64,000 nucleotides of DNA, taken from the NCBI RefSeq assembly GCF_019704135.1, contig NZ_AP024355.1:1240001-1304000 (forward strand), given 5' to 3'. The number at the start of each line of letters is the position of its first letter. Position 1 is the first letter of the stretch. This stretch comes from Desulfuromonas versatilis (lineage in GTDB: Bacteria; Desulfobacterota; Desulfuromonadia; Desulfuromonadales; NIT-T3). The position numbers were made by a program, and so were the translations under genes. Under the pieces are notes generated by a model. That model saw only the letters and a program-made list of their open reading frames with translations, had not been told where the DNA came from and did no database searches. Positions 7,310-17,512 of this stretch are shown here, piece by piece.

Positions 7310-7549
7310 ATGCGGAAATCGCGCTGGAGAGGTTGGCGCCCCCTGCTGAGCGCGCTGTGCCTGGGGCTTGCCCTGGCCGGCTGCGGCGACAAAGCCAAGG
7401 ATCTCTACGAGACGGCGCAACTCGAGGAGCGTCAGTACAACCCCGACCACGCCGCTGCCCTTTACCGGCAGATTCTCGACAAACACCCCGGCTCGCCTTA
7501 TGCCGAAAAAGCACAGCAGCGGCTGACCGAGCTGGAGGGCGGCCAATAG
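7310..7549 (+). CDS. Small TPR-like lipoprotein
   Basis: This 79-residue protein has a basic N-terminus, a hydrophobic segment and a canonical lipobox LAGC, giving a mature lipoprotein of about 55 residues. The mature part (LYETAQLEERQYNPDHAAALYRQIL, SPYAEKAQQRLTEL) reads as one or two TPR-like helical hairpins, similar to the BamD/YfiO style but much shorter. ATG 7310 is preceded by GGGAGGA. It is transcribed away from yedF and followed by a palindromic element. Function is unknown. Confidence 0.75.
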   Translation: MRKSRWRGWRPLLSALCLGLALAGCGDKAKDLYETAQLEERQYNPDHAAALYRQILDKHPGSPYAEKAQQRLTELEGGQ

Positions 7550-7588
7550 ACTAGTGGCCGTCCGGAAACTTCGGACGGCAACGACGTA

Positions 7589-7729
7589 GTTTTCATATCG
7601 GAAACGAGGAATTTTTCGCAAGGCCAAGGAAATCAAGGGCTTGAGCGGAGGCGTACATCGGTACGCCGCACAAGCAAGGCCGCAGATTGACGCAGGGTTT
7701 GCGGAAAAGGGCCGTTTCCGGATGAAAAC
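7589..7729. repeat. Nested palindromic element of about 140 bases
   Basis: Outer arms GTTTTCATATCGGAAAC (7589-7605) and GTTTCCGGATGAAAAC (7714-7729) are near-perfect inverted copies. The centre is another hairpin in which GCTTG, CGG and GGCGTAC pair with GTACGCC, GC and CAAGC around an ATCG loop. No gene overlaps it. The shape suggests a miniature inverted-repeat element or a large REP-like intergenic repeat; copy number cannot be judged from one window. Confidence 0.6.
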
Positions 7730-7732
7730 TAG

Positions 7733-8056
7733 CTATTGGCCGCGGTCCACCGTTTCCAGGTAGGCACGCAGGGAGGCAAAGCCCATCATGCGGGCCATGG
7801 GCGGTTGGAAGACGAAGGGGAGCACCACGAAGTAGACGACCGCCGCCAGGATGCCCAGGGTCGTAGAAATCTGCAAGGCAAGCCAGGCTCCGGTCAAAAA
7901 CAGCAGCAGCCAGGTCAGGTCGAGCAGAACCCGGGCGCCGCCCGAGCCGGGGTAGAGCCGTGGGCGGCGCCCGGCGGGAAGCTTGCGGCACATGAAGCTG
8001 AAGGAGTGCAGCAGCGCGGCCAGAAACAGCAGCAGGGCGCTGAGGGTCGGCAGCAT
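7733..8056 (-). CDS. Small membrane protein coupled to rlmD
   Basis: This is a 107-residue hydrophobic protein with about three membrane segments (LSALLLFLAALLHSFSF, LLDLTWLLLFLTGAWLAL, LGILAAVVYFVVLPFVF). Its ATG at 8056 overlaps the rlmD stop in a TGATG, so translation is probably coupled. The loops are short and basic. I recognise no family. The coupling to an rRNA methyltransferase gives little hint of function. Confidence 0.75.
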   Translation of the reverse strand: MLPTLSALLLFLAALLHSFSFMCRKLPAGRRPRLYPGSGGARVLLDLTWLLLFLTGAWLALQISTTLGILAAVVYFVVLPFVFQPPMARMMGFASLRAYLETVDRGQ

Positions 8057-9492
8057 CACCCCTGTTTCCCGCGCGGGTGGGTGGGCTTTTTTGTCTCGCG
8101 CGGGGCCTGCACCAGGCGGGCCACCGACTCGACGTGCGGGGTCTGGGGAAACATGTCGACCGGCTGAACCTCCTCGGTGCGGTAGCCGAGTTGGGCGAAG
8201 ATGTCCAGGTCGCGGGCCAGGGTCCCGGGATTGCAGGAGACGTAGATCAGGGCCCTCGGCTGAAGGCCGGCGAGGGCTTCGAGCACCTCGCGTTCGCAAC
8301 CGCTGCGCGGCGGGTTGACCACGGCCACGGCGCCGGGTTCAACCTCGAGGCTGAGATCTTGCACCAGGTCGGCGGCGTCGCCGGCCCGAAACTGGCAGTT
8401 CGGCAGCTGGTTCATGCGGGCATTTTCCCTGGCGTTGCGCACCGCCTCCTCCACGGCCTCGATGCCGATCACCCGCGCGCAGTCGCGGGCCAGGTTGAGG
8501 GCAATCCCGCCGATGCCGCAGTACAGATCGACGGCGGTATCCTTCGGGCTCAGGCGGGCCCACTGGCGCACCAGCGCGTAGATGCGCGCCGCCTGGTCGT
8601 GGTTGACCTGGAAGAAGGAGGTCGGCGAGATACGCAGGCGCACCTCGCCGACGGCGTCGATCAGGTCCGGCGCGCCGAGTACCCGCAGCGTCTCGCGGCC
8701 GAAGATGACGTTGCCGGAGGAGGGGTTGACGTTCTGCTGCACGGAAATCACCTCGGGCACCTTTTTCTTGAGCCACTTGGCCAGATGGGTGACCTCGCGA
8801 AAGTTGCGCTCGGTGGTGACGAAGGTGACCATGGCCTTGTTCGCCCCCGGGCTGACCCTTACCAGCAGGTAGCGCAGCAGCCCGCGCAGGCGGATCGGGT
8901 CGTAGACGTAGACGTTCTGCCGTTGCACCTCCTCGCGCACCGTCTGGGCGATGCGGTTGATCAGCGGGTGGTGCAGCGGGCAGTCGGCGATGTCGACCAC
9001 GTCGTGACTGCCGCGCCGGTAGAGTCCGACGCGCACGGCGCCGCGCTGCTTGCCGAAAGCCAGTTTGGCGCTGGTGCGGTAGCCGAGGGGCTGCGGGGCC
9101 TCCCAGAGCGGGTTCACCCTGGTCTGGCGCAGACTCGGATAGGCGGCCAGGGCCTCGCCGACCTGCCGCTGTTTGAAGGCGCTCTGGGCCGGCTGCTGCA
9201 AATGAATAAGCGAGCAGCCGAGGCAGGCGTTGGCATGGGCGCAGGGCGAGGGGCGGCGTTCGGGGCTGGGCTGGAGCACTCGGCGCAGGCGGCCGATGAT
9301 GCGCCGCTGGCCTTCGTGCTCGATGCTTACGGCGACCTTTTCCCCGGCCAGGGCCCCGGCGACCAGCACCTGCTTGCCGCCGCTGCGGCCGGTACCGATC
9401 CCCTGTTCATCGAGGTGCTCGATGTCGATTTCCAGCACCGGCGCCGGGGGCCGGCGGGAGCTTTTTCTGGCGTTGTTCTGCTTTTTTTCCAT
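8056..9492 (-). CDS. rlmD: 23S rRNA (uracil-C5)-methyltransferase, RlmD type
   Basis: This 478-residue enzyme should methylate a 23S rRNA uracil (U1939 in E. coli) using S-adenosylmethionine. Residues about 18-75 are a TRAM RNA-binding domain (VLEIDIEHLDEQGIG). Cysteines CAHANACLGC near residue 83 match the RlmD iron-sulfur cluster ligands, with another Cys at DCPLHH. The C-terminal half is the Rossmann methyltransferase (AVDLYCGIGGIAL, VNPPRSGCE), with the catalytic Cys in YVSCNPGTLARD. The N-terminus has a basic tail. Paralogues RlmC and TrmA are alternatives, but the TRAM domain and cysteine set favour RlmD. Confidence 0.88.
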   Translation of the reverse strand: MEKKQNNARKSSRRPPAPVLEIDIEHLDEQGIGTGRSGGKQVLVAGALAGEKVAVSIEHEGQRRIIGRLRRVLQPSPERRPSPCAHANACLGCSLIHLQQPAQSAFKQRQVGEALAAYPSLRQTRVNPLWEAPQPLGYRTSAKLAFGKQRGAVRVGLYRRGSHDVVDIADCPLHHPLINRIAQTVREEVQRQNVYVYDPIRLRGLLRYLLVRVSPGANKAMVTFVTTERNFREVTHLAKWLKKKVPEVISVQQNVNPSSGNVIFGRETLRVLGAPDLIDAVGEVRLRISPTSFFQVNHDQAARIYALVRQWARLSPKDTAVDLYCGIGGIALNLARDCARVIGIEAVEEAVRNARENARMNQLPNCQFRAGDAADLVQDLSLEVEPGAVAVVNPPRSGCEREVLEALAGLQPRALIYVSCNPGTLARDLDIFAQLGYRTEEVQPVDMFPQTPHVESVARLVQAPRETKKPTHPRGKQG

Positions 9493-9536
9493 GGTATATG
9501 TGTACCCTGATTGCCGTGTTGGTAAAGCGTTGCTGC

Positions 9537-9565
9537 ACCTTAAACCCTCGGCAACACCCTGTCAA
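9537..9565 (-). promoter_or_regulatory. Candidate rlmD promoter
   Basis: The minus strand carries a perfect TTGACA (9560-9565) and, 17 bases on, TAAGGT (9537-9542), about 45 bases before the rlmD ATG. It is divergent from the ispG promoter in the same spacer. Confidence 0.42.
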
Positions 9566-9577
9566 TGACTTCGCTGC

Positions 9578-9607
9578 TTGACTTGGCGGTCGGACGGCCG
9601 CTACACT
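9578..9607 (+). promoter_or_regulatory. Candidate ispG promoter
   Basis: TTGACT (9578-9583) and TACACT (9602-9607), spaced by 18 bases, lie about 50 bases upstream of the ispG ATG. Confidence 0.55.
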
Positions 9608-9659
9608 CAGGCGGTTTTCAGTATCGTTTTCTTCAGTTTTTTCCACCGAAGGCCGATTC

Positions 9660-10724
9660 ATGTCCAGAGCGACGCGCCAGATAACCGTTGGCAAGGTGAG
9701 GGTCGGGGGGGACGCACCGGTCTCCGTCCAGTCCATGTGCAACACGGACACCCGGGACGCGGCCGCCACCCTGGCACAGATCGGGCGGCTGGCCGAGGCC
9801 GGCTGCGAGATCGTGCGCTGCGCCGTGCCTGACCAGGAGGCGGCCCGGGCGCTGGCGAAGATCTGTCCCCAGAGCCCCATGCCGGTGATCGCCGATATCC
9901 ATTTCGACTATCGGCTGGCCCTCGGCTCGCTGCAGAGCGGGGTGGACGGTCTGCGGCTCAACCCGGGCAATATCGGCGAGCGCTGGAAAGTCGAAGAGGT
10001 GGTCAAGGCCTGTGCCGAGCGCCGGGTGCCGATCCGCATCGGGGTCAACGGCGGCTCCCTGGAAAAAGAGCTGCTTGAAAAGTACGGCCACCCGACTGCC
10101 GAGGCGATGGTCGAGAGCGCCCTCGGCCACATCCGCCTTCTCGAGGACCTCGGCTATCCGGAGATCAAGGTCAGCCTCAAGGCCTCGGACATCCGCCGCA
10201 CCGTCGAAGCCTATCGACTGCTCGCGGCCAAGGTCGACTACCCGCTGCACATCGGCATCACCGAGGCCGGCACCACCTGGAGCGGCACCATAAAAAGCGC
10301 GGTTGGCCTGGGCACCCTGCTCTACGAGGGGATCGGCGACACTTTGCGGGTGTCGCTGACCGGGGACCCGGTCGAAGAGGTGCGGGTCGGATGGGAGATT
10401 TTGAAAAGTCTCGGGCTGCGTGAGCGCGGCCCGGTGTTCGTGAGCTGTCCCACCTGCGGCCGCTGCCAGATCAACTTGATCGAGGTGGCGGAGGAGGTGG
10501 AACGACGTCTCCATGATCTGCCAAAGAAGATCACTGTGGCGGTCATGGGGTGTGTGGTCAACGGCCCCGGGGAAGCTCGTGAGGCCGATGTCGGTATCGC
10601 CGGCGGCAGGGGGCAGGGGCTGCTGTTCCGCAAGGGGGAGGTGGTGCGCAAGGTCCCCCAGGAGCAGCTTGCCGATGCCCTGGTCGAGGAGGCCCGGCAG
10701 CTGGCCGGCCTCGAGGGAGAATAG
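9660..10724 (+). CDS. ispG: 4-hydroxy-3-methylbut-2-enyl diphosphate synthase
   Basis: IspG (GcpE) catalyses the reductive ring opening of methylerythritol cyclodiphosphate to HMBPP, the penultimate step of the MEP isoprenoid pathway. The 354-residue length fits the bacterial single-domain form. The TIM barrel begins with VGGDAPVSVQSMCNTDT. The [4Fe-4S] ligands are in FVSCPTCGRC and MGCVVNGPGEA, and the conserved IRIGVNGGSL and GITEAGTTWSG motifs are present. It is followed after 6 bases by a YceI-like gene, so the two are probably co-transcribed, although no functional link is known. Confidence 0.96.
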   Translation: MSRATRQITVGKVRVGGDAPVSVQSMCNTDTRDAAATLAQIGRLAEAGCEIVRCAVPDQEAARALAKICPQSPMPVIADIHFDYRLALGSLQSGVDGLRLNPGNIGERWKVEEVVKACAERRVPIRIGVNGGSLEKELLEKYGHPTAEAMVESALGHIRLLEDLGYPEIKVSLKASDIRRTVEAYRLLAAKVDYPLHIGITEAGTTWSGTIKSAVGLGTLLYEGIGDTLRVSLTGDPVEEVRVGWEILKSLGLRERGPVFVSCPTCGRCQINLIEVAEEVERRLHDLPKKITVAVMGCVVNGPGEAREADVGIAGGRGQGLLFRKGEVVRKVPQEQLADALVEEARQLAGLEGE

Positions 10725-10730
10725 CCAAGT

Positions 10731-11402
10731 ATGCGCCACGGTTTCTGGATGACTGGGGTTCGCATCCGCCTTGCCGCCGCGATGATTTTCGCCCTGCATT
10801 GGCTCTGCCTTCCGGCGCTGGCGGCGGAGTCTGCCGACCCCACGGAAAAGGCCATCTACCAGTTCGACCCGGTGCAGAGCCGCTTTACCGTGCGCGCCTT
10901 CACCGGGGGGGCTCTGGGGATGTTCGGGCATGACCACACCATTGCGGTGCGGGATTTTATCGGCAAGGTCGAAATGGGCCCCGAAGGGTTCGATCCGCTG
11001 CGCCTGGAGATGACCGTGGCCAGCGAGTCGTTGACGGTTATCGACCGGATCAACGAAGAGGATCGGCAGAAAATCGAAGTGCAGATGCGCCAGAATGTGC
11101 TCGAGACCGGCCGCTTCCCGGCGATCCGCTTTCGCAGCACCAAGATCGAGCGCCTGGCGGGGGAGGACGGCAACTACGATGTGCGGCTGTGGGGGGATCT
11201 CGAACTGCACGGGGTGACCCACCGGATCGCCATCGACGGGCGGGTGACCGTGGAAGACGGCTTGCTGCGGGCCAGCGGCGAATTCCCCCTGCGCCAGAAG
11301 CCTTTCGACATCGAACCCGTCACCCTGTTCGGCGGGTTGGTCAAGGTCGAGAACAAACTTAACGTCACCTTCGACATCGTGGCCAGGCCCCAGGGCCAGT
11401 AA
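10731..11402 (+). CDS. YceI family periplasmic protein
   Basis: This 223-residue protein has an N-terminal export signal (hydrophobic run ending about LPALAAES). The rest is a YceI lipocalin-like beta-barrel: YQFDPVQSRFTVRAF, GHDHTIAVRDFIGKV, RFPAIRFRSTKIERL and VTHRIAIDGRV. Family members bind amphiphilic or isoprenoid ligands in a hydrophobic pocket. The location right after ispG fits isoprenoid binding but does not prove it. The start at 10731 precedes a slightly long n-region; an internal Met (MTGVRIRL) is an alternative. Confidence 0.85.
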   Translation: MRHGFWMTGVRIRLAAAMIFALHWLCLPALAAESADPTEKAIYQFDPVQSRFTVRAFTGGALGMFGHDHTIAVRDFIGKVEMGPEGFDPLRLEMTVASESLTVIDRINEEDRQKIEVQMRQNVLETGRFPAIRFRSTKIERLAGEDGNYDVRLWGDLELHGVTHRIAIDGRVTVEDGLLRASGEFPLRQKPFDIEPVTLFGGLVKVENKLNVTFDIVARPQGQ

Positions 11403-11430
11403 CCCCCCCCCCAAACGTCCCGTCAGCCCC

Positions 11431-12219
11431 TCAGCTTCCCCGGCGGCTTTCCCACCAGGCGGGAAGATCGGCCACCGAGTCCAGAACCCCCTCGGGACAA
11501 ACCTCCAACCCCAGGTCCGTCGGCCGGAACTTTCCCGTCCGCACCAACAATCCTTGCAGCCCCGCCCGCTGGGCCCCCTCGATATCTCCGCGAATATCAT
11601 CGCCGACCATGAAGGTCTGCTCCGCAGGCGTCCCGAGGGTCTCCAGCGCAGCCCGGAAGAACTCGGGGGCGGGTTTGCCCAAGACCCTGGCCTGGACCCC
11701 GGCGGCATGCTCCAGGGCCACCACGAAGGGAGCGACATCCAGGGACAGGCCCCGGGATGCGCGCCAGTAGCGGCTCATCCCCAGGGCGATGAGCTGCGGT
11801 CGGGGCTCCTCCATCAGCAGGCGGAAGGCGCGGTTGAGGCGGGCGAAATCCCACTGTTCCCCCAGAAAGCCGACAACCACTGCCGCCGCCCCGCTCTCAT
11901 CCCCGGGGTCGAGAAGCGGCAACCCGGTGAACTCGGCCTGGGTCGCCTCGGGGACGAACAGGGCTACCGGGCCCGCATGGCGGCGGCGCAGCCAGTCGGC
12001 GGCCACCACCGACGGGGTCAGGATCTGCGATTCATCCGCCTCGATCCCCATCCGCGCCAGCCTCTCGACCAGCGCGCTGCGGGGGCGTGAGCTGGTATTG
12101 GTCAGAAAAAGGTGGGCGATCCCTTTTTTCCGGACCCAGGCAATGGTCTGCCGGGCCCCTTCGATCGGCTTTCCCGCCTGATAGATCACCCCGTCCAGGT
12201 CAAACAGTAAGGCTCCCAT
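11431..12219 (-). CDS. HAD-IIA family phosphatase (NagD-like)
   Basis: This 262-residue protein has all haloacid dehalogenase phosphatase motifs: FDLDGVIY (nucleophile Asp), FLTNTSSRPR, the conserved Lys in LGKPAPEFF, and VGDDIRGDIEGA with the metal-binding Asp pair. The cap between motifs II and III is the large C2 type of the NagD/phosphoglycolate phosphatase group. The substrate is a small phosphomonoester that cannot be named from sequence. ATG 12219 is preferred over 12225 because GAGGA is then about 6 bases upstream. It is transcribed convergently with the YceI gene. Confidence 0.87.
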   Translation of the reverse strand: MGALLFDLDGVIYQAGKPIEGARQTIAWVRKKGIAHLFLTNTSSRPRSALVERLARMGIEADESQILTPSVVAADWLRRRHAGPVALFVPEATQAEFTGLPLLDPGDESGAAAVVVGFLGEQWDFARLNRAFRLLMEEPRPQLIALGMSRYWRASRGLSLDVAPFVVALEHAAGVQARVLGKPAPEFFRAALETLGTPAEQTFMVGDDIRGDIEGAQRAGLQGLLVRTGKFRPTDLGLEVCPEGVLDSVADLPAWWESRRGS

Positions 12220-12225
12220 GCACAT

Positions 12226-12822
12226 TCCTCATCGGGCAATCGAGATTGCTGCCGCAATTTTCCTAAGCTTAGCAGCAAAATCGTGCCGATGCAGCAGGGC
12301 TGCATGGTCGGGTTTCATAAATTCTAAGGGTGGCGGATTTGCAGCGGGGGGGGGCTGGCGAGGGCGGAGGTGTTGCTGATTAATGGGCCCGCCGGCAGAC
12401 GAATTGAGCCCATCCCAGTTTCTTGCGAGCCCGGGAGGAGAACTGCAGGGAGATTGGTCTGACCTTTTTTGCGGTTTGCGGACGGTCCTGTTCCCTGGCC
12501 GGGCGGGAGCTGCGCAGCAGGAATGCCATCTGCTGCAAGGTGCATCTTTTCAGGATGAAGCCGATCATGTGGCGCCCGCCAAAGGAAAAGAGAGACCCCG
12601 ATGCTCGCATCGAGGGTTTTGTCTTGTGGTTTACGCTAAATGGTAAGACCAACGACAGGCAAGTGTCAATGCTCTATTTTTCATAGAATAACGTTTGTGT
12701 TTTTGCTGTGGCGTCAGGGCTTTTCCGGGTTGAGGAGCGCGGGGGGAGGGGGGTGGAAAAAAATTAATGGCCGTGAAAGTCGCGAAAAATGAAACCCTGT
12801 CTCGTTTTCCTGAGGCGAAGAC
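12226..12822. other. Gap of about 600 bases without a supportable gene
   Basis: Both strands contain open frames of 60-90 codons, for example 12380-12652 on the minus strand, but none has a convincing ribosome-binding site, a recognisable domain or the codon pattern of neighbouring genes. The stretch includes a run of ten or more Gs near 12342. It may hold remnants of a decayed gene or an untranslated RNA. I see no clear hairpin terminator. Confidence 0.5.
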
Positions 12823-13524
12823 CTATTTGAAGTTTATCCGCCGGACCCCGGCCAGGGTGGAAATGGCCTGGGTCAGCTCGCGACCGATGCGGCGATGGTG
12901 ATTGGTGATGATGAACTCGTAGCAGACCTCGCATTTGGCAAGATCGAGGCTGGATTCGATATTGTTCAAACGCAGGTTCCTCTCGGTAAGCAGGCCCTCC
13001 AGCTCTTCGTAGATTCCGCCGCGGTTTTCGGCGATCACCGTCAGAAACAGGTAGCGGTCTTTTTGGATGACCGGTTCGAGTTTTTTCAGCCAGATCAGGC
13101 TGGCCAGGGCCACCGCGGCGGCCATGGCCGCAGGTGCGACCAGCCCCATGCCGAAGGCCATGCCGAGGCCGGCGGCCATCCACAGCGAGGCGGCGGTGGT
13201 CAGCCCGCGGATATTGACCCCTTCCTTGAGGATCACCCCGGCGCCGAGAAAGCCGATGCCCGAGATGATCTGCGCCGCGGCCCGCGATGGGTCGAGGCGC
13301 ACCACCCCGGTGCCGGCCAGGTCCCCGTACTTGAGATAGAAGGCTTCGGAGACCACCATCATCAGGCAGGCCGCCACGGCCACCAGAAGGTGGGTGCGCA
13401 GGCCGGCGGGGCGGCCGTGTTTTTCCCGCTCGACGCCGATGATGCCACCGGCCAGGGCGGAAAGGAGCAGTTTGACCAGGACCATGGCCTCGTAGCTGCC
13501 GTGGAGAGTGTTTGCCAAGAACAT
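12823..13524 (-). CDS. MgtC/SapB family membrane protein with ACT-like tail
   Basis: This is a 233-residue inner-membrane protein. Residues about 15-145 form the MgtC/SapB domain with four or five membrane segments and its signatures: GGIIGVEREKHGRPAGLRTH, ISGIGFLGAGVIL and IRGLTTAASLWMAAGLGMA. Residues about 160-233 are a soluble ACT-like regulatory domain (LFLTVIAENRGGIYEEL, ISTLAGVRRINFK). ATG 13524 has AGGAG 6 bases upstream. Members have been linked to magnesium limitation and intracellular survival and can inhibit F-type ATPase in some bacteria; the role here is not determined. Confidence 0.9.
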   Translation of the reverse strand: MFLANTLHGSYEAMVLVKLLLSALAGGIIGVEREKHGRPAGLRTHLLVAVAACLMMVVSEAFYLKYGDLAGTGVVRLDPSRAAAQIISGIGFLGAGVILKEGVNIRGLTTAASLWMAAGLGMAFGMGLVAPAAMAAAVALASLIWLKKLEPVIQKDRYLFLTVIAENRGGIYEELEGLLTERNLRLNNIESSLDLAKCEVCYEFIITNHHRRIGRELTQAISTLAGVRRINFK

Positions 13525-13646
13525 CGGGAACTCCTGTCGCGGGGAATGGGTTCTGCCAATGTACTCCCCGGACGGCCAGGATGCCACCCAAAACGACGAG
13601 CCCGGAGATTTCAGCGGGAGGGTGCGGGATTGGCGGAGGGGGAGGG

Positions 13647-13925
13647 TCAGCCCAGGACCTCGGGGGGGATATCGTCCTCGAGCGTGGCGATGGCGTCCTC
13701 GAGCAGGCCGGCGACCTCGAAGCATTCTTCCCAGCGGGCGAACTGCAGGATCTCCCGCCAGGGGGCGCGTCGCTCTATGGCCTTGGCCGTGGCGCTCTGC
13801 GCAGGCAGCCGTTCGCGCATCGCTTCGAGTAGCCAGCGCACGGCCTCGATCTCCTGGCGCACTTCGCTGCGCACCGCGGCCCGTTCGGCAAAGGGGACTT
13901 CGCGGATTTTGCCCTGGTCGCCCAA
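13647..13925 (-). CDS. Small protein downstream of the AAA ATPase
   Basis: I read this as a 92-residue protein with a TTG start at 13925, because AGGAG lies 8 bases upstream and the frame then runs GDQGKIREVPFAERAAVRSEV to a TAG-free end at IPPEVLG. An ATG three bases upstream is in a different frame that gives no sensible product. The protein is highly helical and charged, without cysteines or membrane segments. It lies 106 bases downstream of the Ycf46-like ATPase gene on the same strand and may be its partner, but this is only inferred from position. Confidence 0.6.
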   Translation of the reverse strand: MGDQGKIREVPFAERAAVRSEVRQEIEAVRWLLEAMRERLPAQSATAKAIERRAPWREILQFARWEECFEVAGLLEDAIATLEDDIPPEVLG

Positions 13926-14031
13926 AACATGGTCTCCTACTTCAGGGGGGTGAAGGAGGGGGAAGCCGGTTCCTGTTTCAAGTTTAGGGGGTGGCGCGGC
14001 CAAAGCAAGCCTGGCGCAGGGGTGCCGCAGG

Positions 14032-15522
<1,491 letters not shown>

Positions 15523-15764
15523 GTTTGCTCCTCGTGAAGTAGAGATCCGCCACTGTTATATATACCATTGACGGTGGCATGTCCATCGGCGCGACCCTTC
15601 TCCTCCCCGGGGAGGGCAAGAGGACGAGATTCCTTGCAATTGCTGGGGAAATAGGCTAGTTTCTCTGCGGAAATGCTCCGAGCTCCGGGCTCTTGCAGGC
15701 TTCTGTCCGATTGTCGCGGACCTGCCGCGTCCGGTTGAACCCAGTCTGGCTATCGAGGTTTTTC

Positions 15765-17477
15765 ATGCGCTATACCCAATATATGCTCAACACGCTCAAG
15801 GAGACCCCCGCCGATGCGGAGGTGACCAGTCATCAGCTCATGCTGCGCACCGGGATGATCCGCAAGGTTGCCGCCGGCATTTACAGCTACCTGCCCCTCG
15901 GCCTGCGCTCGCTGCGCAAGGTGGAGAACATCGTGCGCGAGGAGATGAACCGCGCCGGCGCCATCGAGATCCTCATGCCGATGGTGGTGCCGGGCGAGCT
16001 CTGGCAGGAATCGGGGCGCTGGGAGCAGTACGGCAAGGAGCTGCTGCGCCTGAAGGACCGCAAGGAAGCCAGCTTCTGCCTCGGACCCACCCACGAGGAG
16101 GTGGTGACCGACATCGTGCGCCGGGAGATCCGCTCCTACCGCCAGCTGCCGCTCAACCTCTACCAGATCCAGACCAAGTTCCGCGACGAGATCCGGCCCC
16201 GCTTCGGGCTGATGCGCGGCCGCGAGTTCATCATGAAGGACGCCTATTCCTTCGATCTCGACGAGGCCGGCGCCGACAAGGCCTATGAAAAGATGTACCA
16301 GGCCTACCGGCGCATTTTCGAGCGCTGCGGGCTGAAGTTCCGCGCCGTCGAGGCCGACACCGGCGCCATCGGCGGCAGCTTCTCCCACGAGTTCATGGTG
16401 CTGGCCGAATCGGGCGAGGACGCCATTGTCTCCTGCGACAGCTGTGAGTACGCCGCCAACGTCGAGAAGGCCGAGCTGCGCGCCTCCGGCCAGCCGGCGC
16501 CGGCCCCCGGCCAGGAACTGCAGAAGGTACTGACCCCGGCCCGCAAGACCATCGAGGATGTCGCCCTGTTCCTCGAAACCTCCGCCGAGCGGCTGGTCAA
16601 GACCCTGGTGGTGCAGACCGATACCGGTGAAACCGTGGCGGTGCTGCTGCGCGGCGACCGCGAGCTCAACGACATCAAGCTCACCCGCCTGCTCGGCTGC
16701 AACTGGGTGGAGCTGGCCCCCGAGGAGATCGTGCTGAAGGTCACCGGCTCGCCGAGCGGCTTCGCCGGCCCGGTGGGGCTGAAGCTGCGCATCCTGGCCG
16801 ACCAGGAGGTGCAGTCCATGGCCGATTTCATCACCGGCGCCAACGAGAAGGATGCCCATTTCACAGGCGTCAACCTGGGCCGGGACTTCACCGTGGAGCG
16901 CTTTGCCGACCTGCGCCAGGCGGTGGCCGGCGACCCCTGCCCGCGCTGCAGCGGCAAGCTGGAGAGCTGGCGGGGCATCGAGGTGGGCCACGTGTTCAAG
17001 CTCGGCACCAAGTACTCGGCGGCCATGGAAGCCACCGTGCTCGACGACAAGGGGCAGGAGCAGGTGCTGTTCATGGGCTGCTACGGCATCGGCGTAGGCC
17101 GCACCGTGGCCGCGGCCATCGAGCAGAACTACGACGAGAACGGCATCATCTGGCCCATGCCCATCGCGCCCTTCCAGGTGCTGGTCACCATGGTCAACCC
17201 CAAGGACCAGGAGGTCCGCGAGGCGAGCGAAAAACTCTACGCCGAGCTGCTCGAGCTGGGCGTGGAGGTGCTGCTCGACGATCGCGACGAGCGCCCCGGC
17301 AGCAAGTTCAAGGACGCCGACCTGGTCGGCATCCCGCTGCGGGTGACCGTCGGCTCGCGCGGCATCAAGGAGGGGGCGCTGGAGCTGCAGGAGCGCCGCA
17401 ACGGCGAGCGCACCATGCTGCCGGTGGCCGACGCGGCCCGGCTGCTGGCGGAGCGGGTGAGCCAGGCGCTGGCCTGA
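15765..17477 (+). CDS. proS: Prolyl-tRNA synthetase, bacterial type
   Basis: This 570-residue class II synthetase charges tRNA-Pro. I chose ATG 15765, preceded by GAGG, since family members begin MRYTQ-like; an upstream ATG would add 24 unconserved residues. The catalytic core has [19 protein letters not shown], the class II motif 2 ([25 protein letters not shown] written in short: RDEIRPRFG) and HEFM. Residues about 225-385 are the YbaK-like editing insertion that removes Ala-tRNA-Pro, and the anticodon-binding domain occupies the last 110 residues ([11 protein letters not shown]). It is followed after 35 bases by the DUF4388 gene. Confidence 0.96.
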   Translation: MRYTQYMLNTLKETPADAEVTSHQLMLRTGMIRKVAAGIYSYLPLGLRSLRKVENIVREEMNRAGAIEILMPMVVPGELWQESGRWEQYGKELLRLKDRKEASFCLGPTHEEVVTDIVRREIRSYRQLPLNLYQIQTKFRDEIRPRFGLMRGREFIMKDAYSFDLDEAGADKAYEKMYQAYRRIFERCGLKFRAVEADTGAIGGSFSHEFMVLAESGEDAIVSCDSCEYAANVEKAELRASGQPAPAPGQELQKVLTPARKTIEDVALFLETSAERLVKTLVVQTDTGETVAVLLRGDRELNDIKLTRLLGCNWVELAPEEIVLKVTGSPSGFAGPVGLKLRILADQEVQSMADFITGANEKDAHFTGVNLGRDFTVERFADLRQAVAGDPCPRCSGKLESWRGIEVGHVFKLGTKYSAAMEATVLDDKGQEQVLFMGCYGIGVGRTVAAAIEQNYDENGIIWPMPIAPFQVLVTMVNPKDQEVREASEKLYAELLELGVEVLLDDRDERPGSKFKDADLVGIPLRVTVGSRGIKEGALELQERRNGERTMLPVADAARLLAERVSQALA

Positions 17478-17512
17478 GGTCCAGGCCGGGCCCCCCGCGA
17501 GGATGGCTATCG

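Noticed and set aside
8077-9510. Plus-strand open frame opposite rlmD
   Set aside because: RlmD on the minus strand has TRAM, iron-sulfur and methyltransferase motifs; the plus reading is a shadow.
9633-11738. Open frame of about 700 codons antisense to ispG and the YceI gene
   Set aside because: The plus-strand genes have all expected family motifs; the antisense protein has no recognisable domain.
12380-12652. Minus-strand 90-codon open frame in the 12.2-12.8 kb gap
   Set aside because: It has no convincing start signal or domain, and its codon use differs from the neighbours.
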